From assembly GCA_030457765.1 (NCBI GenBank), contig JAKDUK010000018.1, forward strand, positions 1 through 44,000: 44,000 bases of DNA. Reading direction: 5' to 3'. A model generated the notes under the pieces. It saw only the letters and a program-made list of their open reading frames with translations, made no database searches and was not told the origin of the DNA. The position numbers were made by a program, and so were the translations under genes. Position 1 is the stretch's first letter, and each line of letters opens with the position of its first letter. This DNA comes from Marinobacter sp. GTDB lineage: Bacteria > Pseudomonadota > Gammaproteobacteria > Pseudomonadales > Oleiphilaceae. Below are positions 34,692 to 44,000 of this stretch, one piece after another.

Positions 34692-35627
34692 TCAGATCCG
34701 TTGTTTATGTGGGCGACTGGGCTTTCGGCGCCGGCTGCCACCTGAATCACCTGGCAGCCTTAACTGCCCCTCAAATACACTCGTAGCAGGGCCTTCCATC
34801 ATAACAGGGGCCCCTTCGCCCTGCCATTCAATGACCAGCCGCCCACCGCGTAATTCCAACACTACGCGATTATCCAAAAGGCCTTGCAGGCATCCCGCAA
34901 CGACCGCCGCACAGGCGCCGCTACCACAGGCCAGGGTTTCGCCCGTGCCGCGCTCATACACCCTCAGACGCGCATGGCCCCGGCTGAGTATTTGTAAAAA
35001 ACCAATGTTAGCCCTTGATGGAAATCGGGGGTGGTTTTCCAGGTGCGGCCCAAGGTCTGAAACAGGCGCGGTATCCACATTATCAACTATAATAACAGCG
35101 TGGGGGTTGCCCATAGAAACAGCGCTAAGCTCCACTGTTTTTGACCCCACTTCCACGGTATACGATTGTTTGCGGCGCTCTGCAGCAAAGGGAATAGCAG
35201 GTGGATTTAGCTCAGGCACCCCCATGTTCACCACCACCATGCCGTTTTTGAGCAGTTCCAACTCAATTACGCCACGCGCGGTTTGGACACGTATATTTTT
35301 TTTATTGGTAAGGCGTTGATCCCGGACAAATTTTGCAAAGCACCTGGCGCCATTACCGCACTGTTCAACTTCAGATCCGTCGGCATTGAATATCCGGTAG
35401 CGAAAATCCACATCCGGCAGCCCGGGAGGCTCCACAACAAGCAACTGGTCAAAGCCAACACCCACATTACGATCCGCCAGCTCGCGAACTATGTCCGGGC
35501 GCAGACGAAATGGCTGACTGATGGCGTCGACCACCATAAAGTCATTGCCCAGCCCGTGCATCTTGCTAAACCGCAACAAAGGCCCCTGATTACGCCGTGG
35601 CCGATTCATTTCTTGCCCGCCAGTCAT
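34692..35627 (-). CDS. dapF: diaminopimelate epimerase
   Basis: 311 residues. It interconverts LL- and meso-diaminopimelate, giving the precursor for lysine and peptidoglycan. Two catalytic cysteines are visible in QCGNGARC and [23 protein letters not shown] marks the N-terminus. The family is usually about 275 residues; the excess is a short basic N-terminal extension and a 20-residue basic tail ([14 protein letters not shown]). The ATG at 35627 overlaps the lysA stop (ATGA). A second ATG at 35609 is possible. Confidence 0.96.
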   Translation of the reverse strand: MTGGQEMNRPRRNQGPLLRFSKMHGLGNDFMVVDAISQPFRLRPDIVRELADRNVGVGFDQLLVVEPPGLPDVDFRYRIFNADGSEVEQCGNGARCFAKFVRDQRLTNKKNIRVQTARGVIELELLKNGMVVVNMGVPELNPPAIPFAAERRKQSYTVEVGSKTVELSAVSMGNPHAVIIVDNVDTAPVSDLGPHLENHPRFPSRANIGFLQILSRGHARLRVYERGTGETLACGSGACAAVVAGCLQGLLDNRVVLELRGGRLVIEWQGEGAPVMMEGPATSVFEGQLRLPGDSGGSRRRKPSRPHKQRI

Positions 35628-36874
35628 TCCGGCAGGCAGTTTTCGGGAGCGAGCTGATCCTCAATCGTCTCGCGATGGCGAACAATGTGTACATGCTCAC
35701 CGTCAACCATCAGTTCCGGTGGGCGGTTGCGGGTGTTGTAATTGGAACTCATTACAAAGCCATAAGCGCCTGCAGAGCGAACGGCCAGGAGGTCTCCTGC
35801 TTTAAGCTGGAGTGGCCGGTCTTTACCCAGAAAATCCCCTGTTTCACAAACTGGCCCAACCAGATCCCAATTCTTTTCCTCTGCATCCTGATGAGGTTGC
35901 ACCGGAACAATGGCCTGCCAGGCACTGTATAGCGCCGGGCGAATCAAGTCGTTCATGGCGGCATCGATGATGGCAAAGTTACGGTGCTCGGTGCACTTTA
36001 AAAATTCAACCCGGGTAATCAGTATGCCGGCGTTTGCTGCAATGGAGCGGCCAGGTTCAAGAACCAGCTCCAGGTCGCGGTCACCAATGCGCTCATCCAA
36101 GGCTCTAACGTATTCAGCTGGCTGAGGCGGCTGTTCATCATTGTAAGTAACGCCCAGGCCCCCGCCCATATCCAGGTGCTGAATGTGGATGCCGTTATCG
36201 GCCAGAGCATCAACCAACTCCAGTACCCGATCGAGGGCATCCAGGAAGGGAGAAACCGTTGTAAGCTGTGAGCCAATGTGGCAATCCACACCTTTAATTT
36301 CCAGGTTTGGCAGAGTTGCGGCCCGGGTATATACAGCCAGAGCCTCAGCTATATCAATACCAAACTTGTTCTCTTTCAGGCCGGTAGAAATATAGGGGTG
36401 GGTTCCGGCATCTACGTCCGGGTTCACACGCAAAGATACCGGGGCTATAACTCCCAGCTCGCCGGCTACGGCATTAAGTCTGTCAAGCTCAGTGTCCGAT
36501 TCCACATTGAAGCAGCGAACCCCTGCTTCCAGAGCTCGGCGCATCTCCCATTCCTGCTTACCCACGCCAGAAAATACAACCTTGCCAGGGTCGCCGCCGG
36601 CCCGCAGAACTCGCTCCAGCTCCCCGGCAGACACTATGTCAAAGCCGGCACCAAGGCGTGCCAGCACGTTTAACACAGCCAAATTACTGTTGGCTTTCAC
36701 GGCATAACACACAAGGTGTGCGCGATTTTTCAGGGCGTCATCATACGCTTTGTAATGACGCTCCAGAGTGGCACGAGAATACACATAAGCTGGCGTACCA
36801 AAACGCTCAACAATAGAGGAAACGGGCACACCTTCGGCGTACAGCTCGCCTTTACGGTAATTAAAATGATCCAT
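35624..36874 (-). CDS. lysA: diaminopimelate decarboxylase
   Basis: 416 residues. The PLP-dependent enzyme makes lysine from meso-diaminopimelate. Lys60 in CYAVKANSN binds [33 protein letters not shown] and the cysteine motif VCETGDFLG follow in order. The ATG at 36874 has AGGA upstream. It lies between lptM and dapF in one operon; together with dapF it uses the product of the same pathway. Confidence 0.97.
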   Translation of the reverse strand: MDHFNYRKGELYAEGVPVSSIVERFGTPAYVYSRATLERHYKAYDDALKNRAHLVCYAVKANSNLAVLNVLARLGAGFDIVSAGELERVLRAGGDPGKVVFSGVGKQEWEMRRALEAGVRCFNVESDTELDRLNAVAGELGVIAPVSLRVNPDVDAGTHPYISTGLKENKFGIDIAEALAVYTRAATLPNLEIKGVDCHIGSQLTTVSPFLDALDRVLELVDALADNGIHIQHLDMGGGLGVTYNDEQPPQPAEYVRALDERIGDRDLELVLEPGRSIAANAGILITRVEFLKCTEHRNFAIIDAAMNDLIRPALYSAWQAIVPVQPHQDAEEKNWDLVGPVCETGDFLGKDRPLQLKAGDLLAVRSAGAYGFVMSSNYNTRNRPPELMVDGEHVHIVRHRETIEDQLAPENCLPE

Positions 36875-36915
36875 TTGGTTCCTGATTCGTTTAACAATGA
36901 CTGATATACACAGGG

Positions 36916-37095
36916 CTATTTGGCGTTTGAGTCACGGTGGTCTGGGCGCTCATTTTTCATTTCAGCGCTGGCAGCCTCCCCAACAGGCCCAGAAGATGTG
37001 TCAGGATTATCGCGATACAGCGGCCCTTTCTGGCCACAACCACCAAGTGCAGCCGCTACAACCATAATCACCACCGGCAATGTCCACACGCGCAT
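36916..37095 (-). CDS. lptM: LptM (YifL-like) lipoprotein
   Basis: A 59-residue lipoprotein. A hydrophobic signal ends in a lipobox (LGGC), followed by GQKGPLY, the family hallmark. In E. coli this protein assists maturation of the LPS transporter LptD. The ATG at 37095 follows AGGGG by eight bases; an upstream extension in frame was not used. The gene stands before lysA, the conserved place. Confidence 0.92.
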   Translation of the reverse strand: MRVWTLPVVIMVVAAALGGCGQKGPLYRDNPDTSSGPVGEAASAEMKNERPDHRDSNAK

Positions 37096-37125
37096 ACTTG
37101 TCACCCCTGAGTTCATAATGACCAA

Positions 37126-37131
37126 AGTATA
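37126..37131 (-). promoter_or_regulatory. candidate -10 element (TATACT) for the lptM operon
   Basis: On the minus strand TATACT lies about 31 bases before the lptM ATG in the 70-base gap after cyaA. The matching -35 position is GC-rich and poor, so the promoter call is weak. Confidence 0.3.
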
Positions 37132-37165
37132 CCTGACCCCCGCCCCGCACGGCGAGGCCAGAGAG

Positions 37166-40033
37166 CTACTGAAACGCCTCCAGTTCGCGGTTCAGCGCCG
37201 CCTCAAGAACCGAGCGGTAATAGAGATATTGAGTGGTTTGTATATCTTGCTGATACACCCGAGGGTCCAGATCGTGAGGCAGATGCACATCTGTTAGGTA
37301 AACAGGGTAGCGATCACGACTCTGGCGCAGTGAGTGAATGTAGTGAGCAACCGCCCGAATCAGCTGGTCACCGTATTGCAGTACCGTAAATTCCTGGTCG
37401 CCACAGTAAAGATCAAAGCGCACCCGGCTATCACCTTCCTGCACACCCACAGCTTGCACCTCCAGCCCCGGCAAGGCAGCTCCAAAATCTGCTTGGGGCC
37501 GATATTCCGGGCGCCAGAGCCCATCGGTTTTAACCAGCTCATAGCAGCGTACGCCAGCAAACGCCGCTGGCATTTCGCTGTAGCGCAGAGTGCGCCGCTC
37601 GACCAGGTTTTCAAGAAAACGCAGCACCGGGGTCAATAAATAACGCCGGCGAGTTGCTGGCTGGCTCCACCCAAATAGTGATCCCCGCTCATCAATTACC
37701 CAGATTTGCGCTCGCTCGCCGCGAATCCGATAAAACACCTGAACACTATTCGGTTCGCTGGCCTGACACACCGCGCGCACAGCCGGGTCGTCTAACAAGG
37801 CATAACGATCAAAAACCACAGGCAGGTAAACGTCTCGTGGCTGGGCCAGGCATTCCATAAGGGCAGCGCGGCTTTCCAGTGCGATGAAACGCGGCTCAGT
37901 GCCGTTGAACTCCAGCAAAAAATACCGACGGTCCATTTCAATAACGTAGCGCAAAGGGTGTGGACCAGCCCCACCGGCAAAAAATTGGCGCAGCACATCT
38001 GCAAACAGTGCCTGCACCCGCCTGGCAATGGCGCTGCCGTGCCCCCGGTTGTGACTGTGCACCGCAACACCGGGAATGGCGCGTGGATCGAGCGCCACGG
38101 CGGCCAGCACATTTTTCAGACACTGAATCAGCGTATCTCCCGAGGCGTAATGCTGAAGGCTAACCTCGTGCCAGCTGTTCAACGTGATCTGATCGATGGT
38201 CACAACCAGATTTTCACGCCCGCCGCTGAAGCCCAGCGAATCATGTCGGGCGCTAAGCTTGTGCAGCCCCCGCTCGGTAAGATGGGGCTGCGGGTCTACC
38301 CCTACATTGATCAGTAACAGGCTACGTAAGGGGCGCACGCCACGGGCAAGCGCCTCACGTTCTGCCGGCGCTATAGGAAACCGCACAAACCCCGCCAGCG
38401 CATGCAATATTTCCCGCAACTCACTAATGGAGGCCACACCCTGCCCCGAGCGCACATTTAGGCGAGTTGTGCGGGTGAGCAAACCATTGTAATAGCACCA
38501 CACAACTAATTCAGCGAGGTTGCCAGTACGCCGGATAACCGGCTGCCAGAAGGCATCAGAGGGATCCTCCAAATCCCGGTACAGCAGCCAGCCACCTCCA
38601 GCACGGCCCTGTTCCGATTGATGATAAAACGCCAGATTTTCCTCCGCCAGCGAGGGGGCGAGCCCGGGATTAACCTGTTCAACTTTGCCGGCCTTGCGCT
38701 GAAAAGCTGCGTAAAGCTTACGGCCCAGCAAACTGATATCGTTCGCGTTGATTGCCGACTGTTCGCCATGATCGCGGGCCATTTTCGACAGCAACCGATA
38801 GCTATGAGTCAATTCCGACACCACCACCCGGCGCAACGAGGCTACCTCTTCGGCGCGCCAAAGATGCCGGTTGTCTAGCGCTTCTATTTGCTTTTTCTGC
38901 CAGCCCCAGCTTGCCACAAGACCTCTGAGTAGGCGGGCTCTCCAGAGCTCCTCGCCTTCGACCATCGCACTGGCACGACTTAACGGCAGCCCAGCCTTGA
39001 TATACAAGCTGCGCCGCACCAGATCCAACCTGCCCCTGGCATCCGCCTCTGTTAGCCATTGCTCCAGTCGCTGGTAGAGCATTACATACGGATCCAGAAC
39101 ATCTACATCGATTACTCCGCTAAATACCGCTTGCTTGAACACCCGCGACAACACCGACTGCTCCTGAGTTTGCGCATAACACTCAACAAGCAGAAGCTTC
39201 AGAATAGACTTCCAGGGGGCTTCAATACCCTTGTAGAGCTGCCACACCCCAGCGCCAAGGAATTCTATGGCCGGTATGGCGGGTACTGCACCAAAATCGA
39301 TGTACTCATCGCCCCGAATAAACCGATAATCTACCAGTTTATTAACACACTCCTGGTAATCCCCTTCCAGCTCCGATGGAATAAGCCACCACAGCGGATA
39401 ACAGCCCCCCAGGTGGATGCCGGTGCGATAAAACTCATCCAAAAGCAAATAGTGTTGAGCGCTACCACAGTTTTCACCCTTCACTTCTGCGCGCTGGCGC
39501 CCATTTCGCCAATCGGCCGCGGAGAACACAAACACATGCAGCTCAATACCAAAAGAAGCCGCCCATTCCGTTAGCTTTGCTGCTTTACGCTCAAGACGCC
39601 GAATACCAGGCTCCTGAAGATCGTCTCTATGGCACAGCCAAACATCTAAATCACTGGCTACCGAGTGCCCCACTGTGCCGGGGCTGCCCATCAAAAACAG
39701 CGCTTCTAAATCGGCCCGGCGCTTGCCTTCGTCTCGCAGACTGAAGGTGCGCGCTAAACGCCGCGCAGCGTTTGTGGTTGAAGCATCAGGGTGGTAATGA
39801 CTTAAGCCATATGGGCAGTCGGCATCCAGGTAGCCGGGCAAAGCCGGATGGTTGGTGTGAAATACCAGAGGCAATATTTCCAACACCACCTGCTGGCGAT
39901 AGGTAAGCGACGAACGCGCCCTTTCCCAGCGCTGGCGATTAACCACGAGGAATCTGTCCCGCAGACGGCGCAGGTTTTTTCGGTCAATGCCCTCTTCAAA
40001 ATCCAGGACAATCGGTGGGGCATGAGCGATCAA
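37166..40033 (-). CDS. cyaA: class I adenylate cyclase
   Basis: 955 residues. It makes cAMP from ATP, probably to serve a CRP-type regulator not in this window. The nucleotidyltransferase site is FLMGSPGTVGHSVASDLDVW, with Ser117 and Asp128/Asp130. The remainder is the long regulatory half of enterobacterial-type CyaA. Length is greater than E. coli CyaA (848). Translation appears to start at a TTG five bases after GGAG; no in-frame ATG is near. The E. coli gene also uses UUG. It is divergent from the GGDEF-EAL gene, with 118 bases between. Confidence 0.95.
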   Translation of the reverse strand: MIAHAPPIVLDFEEGIDRKNLRRLRDRFLVVNRQRWERARSSLTYRQQVVLEILPLVFHTNHPALPGYLDADCPYGLSHYHPDASTTNAARRLARTFSLRDEGKRRADLEALFLMGSPGTVGHSVASDLDVWLCHRDDLQEPGIRRLERKAAKLTEWAASFGIELHVFVFSAADWRNGRQRAEVKGENCGSAQHYLLLDEFYRTGIHLGGCYPLWWLIPSELEGDYQECVNKLVDYRFIRGDEYIDFGAVPAIPAIEFLGAGVWQLYKGIEAPWKSILKLLLVECYAQTQEQSVLSRVFKQAVFSGVIDVDVLDPYVMLYQRLEQWLTEADARGRLDLVRRSLYIKAGLPLSRASAMVEGEELWRARLLRGLVASWGWQKKQIEALDNRHLWRAEEVASLRRVVVSELTHSYRLLSKMARDHGEQSAINANDISLLGRKLYAAFQRKAGKVEQVNPGLAPSLAEENLAFYHQSEQGRAGGGWLLYRDLEDPSDAFWQPVIRRTGNLAELVVWCYYNGLLTRTTRLNVRSGQGVASISELREILHALAGFVRFPIAPAEREALARGVRPLRSLLLINVGVDPQPHLTERGLHKLSARHDSLGFSGGRENLVVTIDQITLNSWHEVSLQHYASGDTLIQCLKNVLAAVALDPRAIPGVAVHSHNRGHGSAIARRVQALFADVLRQFFAGGAGPHPLRYVIEMDRRYFLLEFNGTEPRFIALESRAALMECLAQPRDVYLPVVFDRYALLDDPAVRAVCQASEPNSVQVFYRIRGERAQIWVIDERGSLFGWSQPATRRRYLLTPVLRFLENLVERRTLRYSEMPAAFAGVRCYELVKTDGLWRPEYRPQADFGAALPGLEVQAVGVQEGDSRVRFDLYCGDQEFTVLQYGDQLIRAVAHYIHSLRQSRDRYPVYLTDVHLPHDLDPRVYQQDIQTTQYLYYRSVLEAALNRELEAFQ

Positions 40034-40151
40034 AGCAGCTCCGGGGGAGAGGTTCTTTCCGGTTTCATTATCAGTATGATGGACTCATCGTGGCAAAACC
40101 GTCAGAAGAATAAAAGCGGTATACGCTTCAGAAAACCCGAGGTCCTGCCCA

Positions 40152-42593
40152 GTGAAAGAATTTGTCATACAGCGTTATCGTGCCGATGCATCCGCCGGCA
40201 CCGGCCACAAGACCCTGTTGCGTATTGACGACGAAGGCAAGGTGTTATTTGCCGACAATAATGCCGAAGCCGTGCTCGGATACCACGCCGACGAGCTTGA
40301 AGGCATTATGGTACACCAGGTTCTGGCCTCAAGAGAGGACGACCCTTTTGCGCCGGTAAACCGGCACCGCATAGAAAGCGGCCAAAATGTGCTGGTAACC
40401 TTTCGCCACAAAGAAGGTTTTTTCTACACCGCCTGCCTTTCATTACGCGTTAGTATGCGCGATTCAGACGAAGCTGCCAGCGCTCGGATCACTCAACAGG
40501 AAAGCTCTGCCATAGACCCGCGTTTATTGCGCTTCGCAGAGAGTGCCGCAAGCTTTGGGGTGTGGGAGCTGGATATTGCCAGCAACCAAATCACCTGGAC
40601 CGAAGGGCTATACCGACTGCTTGAGCTGAAGCCTGGCACAAACATCACACCCGAGCAGGCGCTGTTTTACTGCCAGAGCGGCCAGGGACGTATTCGGGCC
40701 CTGTTCCGCAAGTGTGCCCACACAGGCGCACCCTTCACTATTGAGTTAAACCTGCTTACAGCGCAGCAACAGAAGGTTCGCGCCACCCTGAATGGCCGCG
40801 CCCTTAAAACAGGCGGCAGAGTGCGCAAGCTTGGTGGCACCCTGGTTAACCGCACCGGCGAAATGCAGCGCGATCAGGCCCGCATTCGCGCAGAAAAAAT
40901 CCTGAGCGCCACCACAGCGGCAAGCCCAGGGCTGATAGCCGCCGTGGATAAAAACCTCAGCCTGCTGCACTTCAACCAGCCTTACGCCAGGTTGTTCGCA
41001 GGTATTTTCGGCACAACACCCAGCGTGGGAGACAACCTTAGCCAATTACTGAAAAAACACCCGAACGAGCGACACCTGGCAGAACAGCTCTGGCGGCGAG
41101 CTTTTGAGCAGAATAGTTTTGTTGTGGACATGCCCATCACCCAGCAAAGCGGTGAATGGCCGGTTTATGAATTCCATTACCAGCGCCTAACCGACGGCAA
41201 GAACGAAACCACAGGTGCGGTCGTTGTCGCCAGTGACATCAGCAACCGCGCCAGTAATACAGGCGACAGCGAATACCGGTATCGGCACGACCCGGTAACC
41301 GGGCTAACAAACCGGAGGGAGTTTACTGCCCGCCTTCAACGCAGCATAGAAGAACGGGCCGAAACAGCAGTAGGCAGCGGTCTTCTGTATCTAAACCTGG
41401 ATGCCTTTGGCCACTTCAACGCCATAGCCGGCAACGGCGCCTGCGATCGGTATCTCAGGGAGCTGGCCAGCAGCCTTGATATCCGAAGCCGATCACAAGA
41501 TACGGTCTCGCGGCTTTCTGGCGACACTTTCGCCCTTCTTATTGAAAGCTGCACAGAAACTGAGGCCCGCAAGCTGGCAGACGATATTCTCGAGCTGATT
41601 CGCAGTTTTGTATTTGAATGGCAAGGACATCAACTGCAAACCACCGCTAGTGGCGGCCTGTTGATTATGGGCAGAAATACGCCAGCCGATCCGGAACAGT
41701 TGCTGAGCCAGGCCTCAGACCTTTGCCACGATGCAAAAACGTCCGGACGAAACCGGGTTCATACCGCTCACGCTTCCAAGCCTAAAACAGACGATAACAC
41801 CAGCAATGAATACGTCGAGCAAATTCGCAAGGCGTTGGATAACCAGGCGCTGACCCTTGAATTTCAATCGCTTAAGCCAGTGGCCAGTGTAACCTGGGGT
41901 GATCACATCGAAATTCTCGCCCGCATTCCCGGGTATGGTGAGCATAACTGGTTGCAACCAGAGCAGTTTCTCGCGGTTGCCGAGCGATTTGACCTGGCTA
42001 AACGCTTGGACCGACAGGTGATACTACAAACCCTCGCCTGGCTGGGCGATCATTCATTGTTGGAACCAAGATTGAAATACTGCGGCTTTAACCTGTCGTT
42101 GGCCAGTGTGCTAGACGATACCTTTGCAGATTTTATGGAGTCTGTACTCAGAGCTTCAAACTACCCGCCAGAATGCTTCTGCCTTGAGATCCGCGAAGCC
42201 CACGCAACCCAATACCCAGATGAGGTGGCCGTTCTGTGTGACGCCTTGCATCAAATTGGTTGCCGTACTGCACTGGATGGCGCTGGCGCGTCGGTGGAAA
42301 GCTACAGCCTTGCAGCAAAACTGCCGGTGGACATTATCAAGCTAGATCGCAGCCTGATGCGAAGACTGGGCGACGATCCGGTTCAGCAAATTATGGTAGA
42401 AGCGCTGCATAGAATTGCACAGGATTCAGGCAAGGTAACGGTCGCCACCTTTATTGAAAACGACGACATTCTCAGAAAAGTACGAACGCTGGGGATCCAC
42501 TACGGCCAAGGGTTCAGGCTAGGTCCACCCAAACCCCTGGCAGAACTGACACCGGTGGCCGTAGACCTTACCACCGGGCGAATTGGCGGTTAG
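40152..42593 (+). CDS. PAS-GGDEF-EAL protein with degenerate catalytic motifs
   Basis: 813 residues from a GTG. A PAS-like N-terminus ([19 protein letters not shown]), a second PAS-like region near 125-230 and a third near 245-360 precede a GGDEF domain starting about [12 protein letters not shown]. The A-site is SGDTF (Ser456) instead of GGDEF, but the RSQD inhibitory site five residues earlier is kept. The EAL domain shows EILAR at about 587, LEIREAH, then LDGAGAS where active enzymes have DDFG, and KLDRS. Loss of the second Asp argues against normal phosphodiesterase activity. It is more likely a c-di-GMP sensor. The stop overlaps argH by four bases. Confidence 0.85.
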   Translation: MKEFVIQRYRADASAGTGHKTLLRIDDEGKVLFADNNAEAVLGYHADELEGIMVHQVLASREDDPFAPVNRHRIESGQNVLVTFRHKEGFFYTACLSLRVSMRDSDEAASARITQQESSAIDPRLLRFAESAASFGVWELDIASNQITWTEGLYRLLELKPGTNITPEQALFYCQSGQGRIRALFRKCAHTGAPFTIELNLLTAQQQKVRATLNGRALKTGGRVRKLGGTLVNRTGEMQRDQARIRAEKILSATTAASPGLIAAVDKNLSLLHFNQPYARLFAGIFGTTPSVGDNLSQLLKKHPNERHLAEQLWRRAFEQNSFVVDMPITQQSGEWPVYEFHYQRLTDGKNETTGAVVVASDISNRASNTGDSEYRYRHDPVTGLTNRREFTARLQRSIEERAETAVGSGLLYLNLDAFGHFNAIAGNGACDRYLRELASSLDIRSRSQDTVSRLSGDTFALLIESCTETEARKLADDILELIRSFVFEWQGHQLQTTASGGLLIMGRNTPADPEQLLSQASDLCHDAKTSGRNRVHTAHASKPKTDDNTSNEYVEQIRKALDNQALTLEFQSLKPVASVTWGDHIEILARIPGYGEHNWLQPEQFLAVAERFDLAKRLDRQVILQTLAWLGDHSLLEPRLKYCGFNLSLASVLDDTFADFMESVLRASNYPPECFCLEIREAHATQYPDEVAVLCDALHQIGCRTALDGAGASVESYSLAAKLPVDIIKLDRSLMRRLGDDPVQQIMVEALHRIAQDSGKVTVATFIENDDILRKVRTLGIHYGQGFRLGPPKPLAELTPVAVDLTTGRIGG

Positions 42594-43999
42594 CTCAGTA
42601 GCTTACGTGCCCGGGCTACGGCTGCCCGAACCTGAGCCGGCGCTGTGCCACCAAGGTGATCACGAGCCTGAACAGAGCCCTCCAGGGTTAACACATCAAA
42701 CACGTCTGCGCCGATGGTCTCGGAGAAGCCGGCCAGCTCTTCCAGAGTCATATCTGAAAGGTCTCGCTCTTGCGCCACACCGAAGGCCACTGCTTTGCCG
42801 ACTACTTCGTGAGCGTCCCGAAAAGGCATGCCTTTTTTCACCAGGTAATCAGCCAAATCCGTTGCTGTCGAGAACCCGCGCTTGGCGGCAATTCGCATGT
42901 TGTCGGCTTTCGCCTCAATGGCGGGAACCATGTCGGCGTATGCTTTCAGGCAACCTTTGACGGTATCCACAGTGTCGAACAAAGGCTCTTTATCTTCCTG
43001 GTTGTCTTTGTTGTACGCCAACGGCTGGCTTTTCATTAATGTGAGCAGGCTGATCAGGTGACCATTTACGCGGCCGGTCTTGCCACGAACAAGCTCTGGC
43101 ACATCCGGGTTCTTTTTCTGGGGCATGATGGATGAACCGGTACAGAAACGATCTGGCAGATCAATAAAATCAAACTGTGCAGAAGTCCATAGTACCAGCT
43201 CTTCACTGAAGCGAGACATGTGGGTCATCAGCAGGGCCGCGAAGCTGCAGAATTCTATGGCGAAATCCCGGTCGCTGACCGAATCCAGAGAGTTCTCAGA
43301 GGCGCGATCAAAACCCAGCAACCGAGCAGTGATAGCGCGATCGATTGGGTAAGTTGTACCGGCAAGAGCAGCTGCCCCCAAAGGCATCACATTTACCCGC
43401 TTGCGGCAATCCTGCAGACGCTCGCCATCGCGAACCAGCATTTCATACCAGGCTAACAGGTGATGGCCAAACGTGACCGGCTGTGCCGTTTGCAGGTGGG
43501 TAAACCCCGGCATAATGGTATCGGCTTCGCGCTCGGCCAGATCCAGAAGGCCGGTTTGCAAGCGCCTGAGTTCCTCAGCAATCACGTCAATTTCATCCCG
43601 CAGGTACAGGCGAATATCCGTAGCCACCTGGTCGTTACGGCTGCGGCCTGTGTGCAGTTTTTTGCCCGTAATGCCAATGCGCTTGGTCAACTGGGCTTCT
43701 ATATTCATGTGTACATCTTCAAGACTCACAGACCACTCAAAACGCCCTGCTTCGATGTCTTCTTTCACGCCTTTCAGGCCATCAATAATGCTGTCACGCT
43801 CGTCTTCGGTCAGAACGCCAACTTCTGCGAGCATGGTCGCGTGGGCGATCGAACCGGTGATATCGTGGTGATACAGGCGCTGATCAAATCCTACGGACGC
43901 GGTAAAGCGCTCCACAAAAGCATCGGTAGGTTCGCTGAAGCGCCCGCCCCAGGGTTTTTCGGAGGTTGTGGCTTGGTCAGGTTTTTTCTGATCCGTCAT
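42590..43999 (-). CDS. argH: argininosuccinate lyase
   Basis: 469 residues, complete, with its ATG two bases inside the right edge. It splits argininosuccinate into arginine and fumarate, the last step of arginine synthesis. The family signature [12 protein letters not shown], the N-terminal [22 protein letters not shown] and [15 protein letters not shown] are all present. It provides arginine, the substrate of SpeA. Its upstream control region is outside the window. Confidence 0.97.
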   Translation of the reverse strand: MTDQKKPDQATTSEKPWGGRFSEPTDAFVERFTASVGFDQRLYHHDITGSIAHATMLAEVGVLTEDERDSIIDGLKGVKEDIEAGRFEWSVSLEDVHMNIEAQLTKRIGITGKKLHTGRSRNDQVATDIRLYLRDEIDVIAEELRRLQTGLLDLAEREADTIMPGFTHLQTAQPVTFGHHLLAWYEMLVRDGERLQDCRKRVNVMPLGAAALAGTTYPIDRAITARLLGFDRASENSLDSVSDRDFAIEFCSFAALLMTHMSRFSEELVLWTSAQFDFIDLPDRFCTGSSIMPQKKNPDVPELVRGKTGRVNGHLISLLTLMKSQPLAYNKDNQEDKEPLFDTVDTVKGCLKAYADMVPAIEAKADNMRIAAKRGFSTATDLADYLVKKGMPFRDAHEVVGKAVAFGVAQERDLSDMTLEELAGFSETIGADVFDVLTLEGSVQARDHLGGTAPAQVRAAVARARKLLS

Positions 44000-44000
44000 G

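Overview
The window reads as chromosome of a marine-type gammaproteobacterium, most like Marinobacter. This is inferred from moderate GC, gene content and the order lptM-lysA-dapF-DUF484-xerC; no species-level marker was found. No rRNA, tRNA, CRISPR array or transposase was recognised.

Layout. (1) 1-10639, all on +: a tandem array of five A-B gene pairs. A is an alpha/beta-hydrolase protein and B is a membrane-anchored, WD40-like beta-propeller protein. A1, which runs off the left edge, is the only copy that carries the nucleophile motif SHSLG. A2 to A5 are 5'-truncated versions lacking it. Each A stop overlaps the start of its B. Every A has a constant core followed by a variable tail, and every B ends in a 294-base constant block. 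The variable parts of A and B co-vary within pairs. The best reading is a toxin/effector plus immunity locus followed by orphan C-terminal toxin/immunity cassettes, analogous to orphan CdiA-CT/CdiI or Rhs modules, but built on a lipase-like enzyme. The effector role is inference.

(2) 10649-13643: divergent polyamine genes speE (-) and speA (+). (3) 13699-15044: an ECF sigma factor and a zinc-binding ChrR-type anti-sigma factor, with a likely autoregulated TGATCC promoter. (4) 15440-18163: tcdA and a sodium/proton-type antiporter with a cytoplasmic RCK-like tail. (5) 18167-21937, minus strand: quinone-oxidoreductase-like, hotdog thioesterase, SMP-30-like and alpha/beta hydrolase genes, then an isolated 30-codon gene with its own ribosome site and terminator. 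It is divergent from an AraC-family regulator (22084), with phased TGACA motifs between them.

(6) 22084-28742: AraC regulator overlapping a cardiolipin synthase, a GntR/FCD regulator, a patatin-Omp85 outer-membrane phospholipase and two uncharacterised genes. (7) 28753-40033, all on -: an orphan sensor kinase with two periplasmic binding domains, then (in transcription order) cyaA, lptM, lysA, dapF, DUF484, xerC and a diguanylate cyclase. (8) 40152-42593 (+): a PAS-GGDEF-EAL protein with degenerate catalytic motifs. (9) 42590-43999 (-): argH.

Themes outside the array are envelope lipids (cardiolipin synthase, patatin), amino-acid and polyamine synthesis, and nucleotide signalling (cAMP, c-di-GMP).
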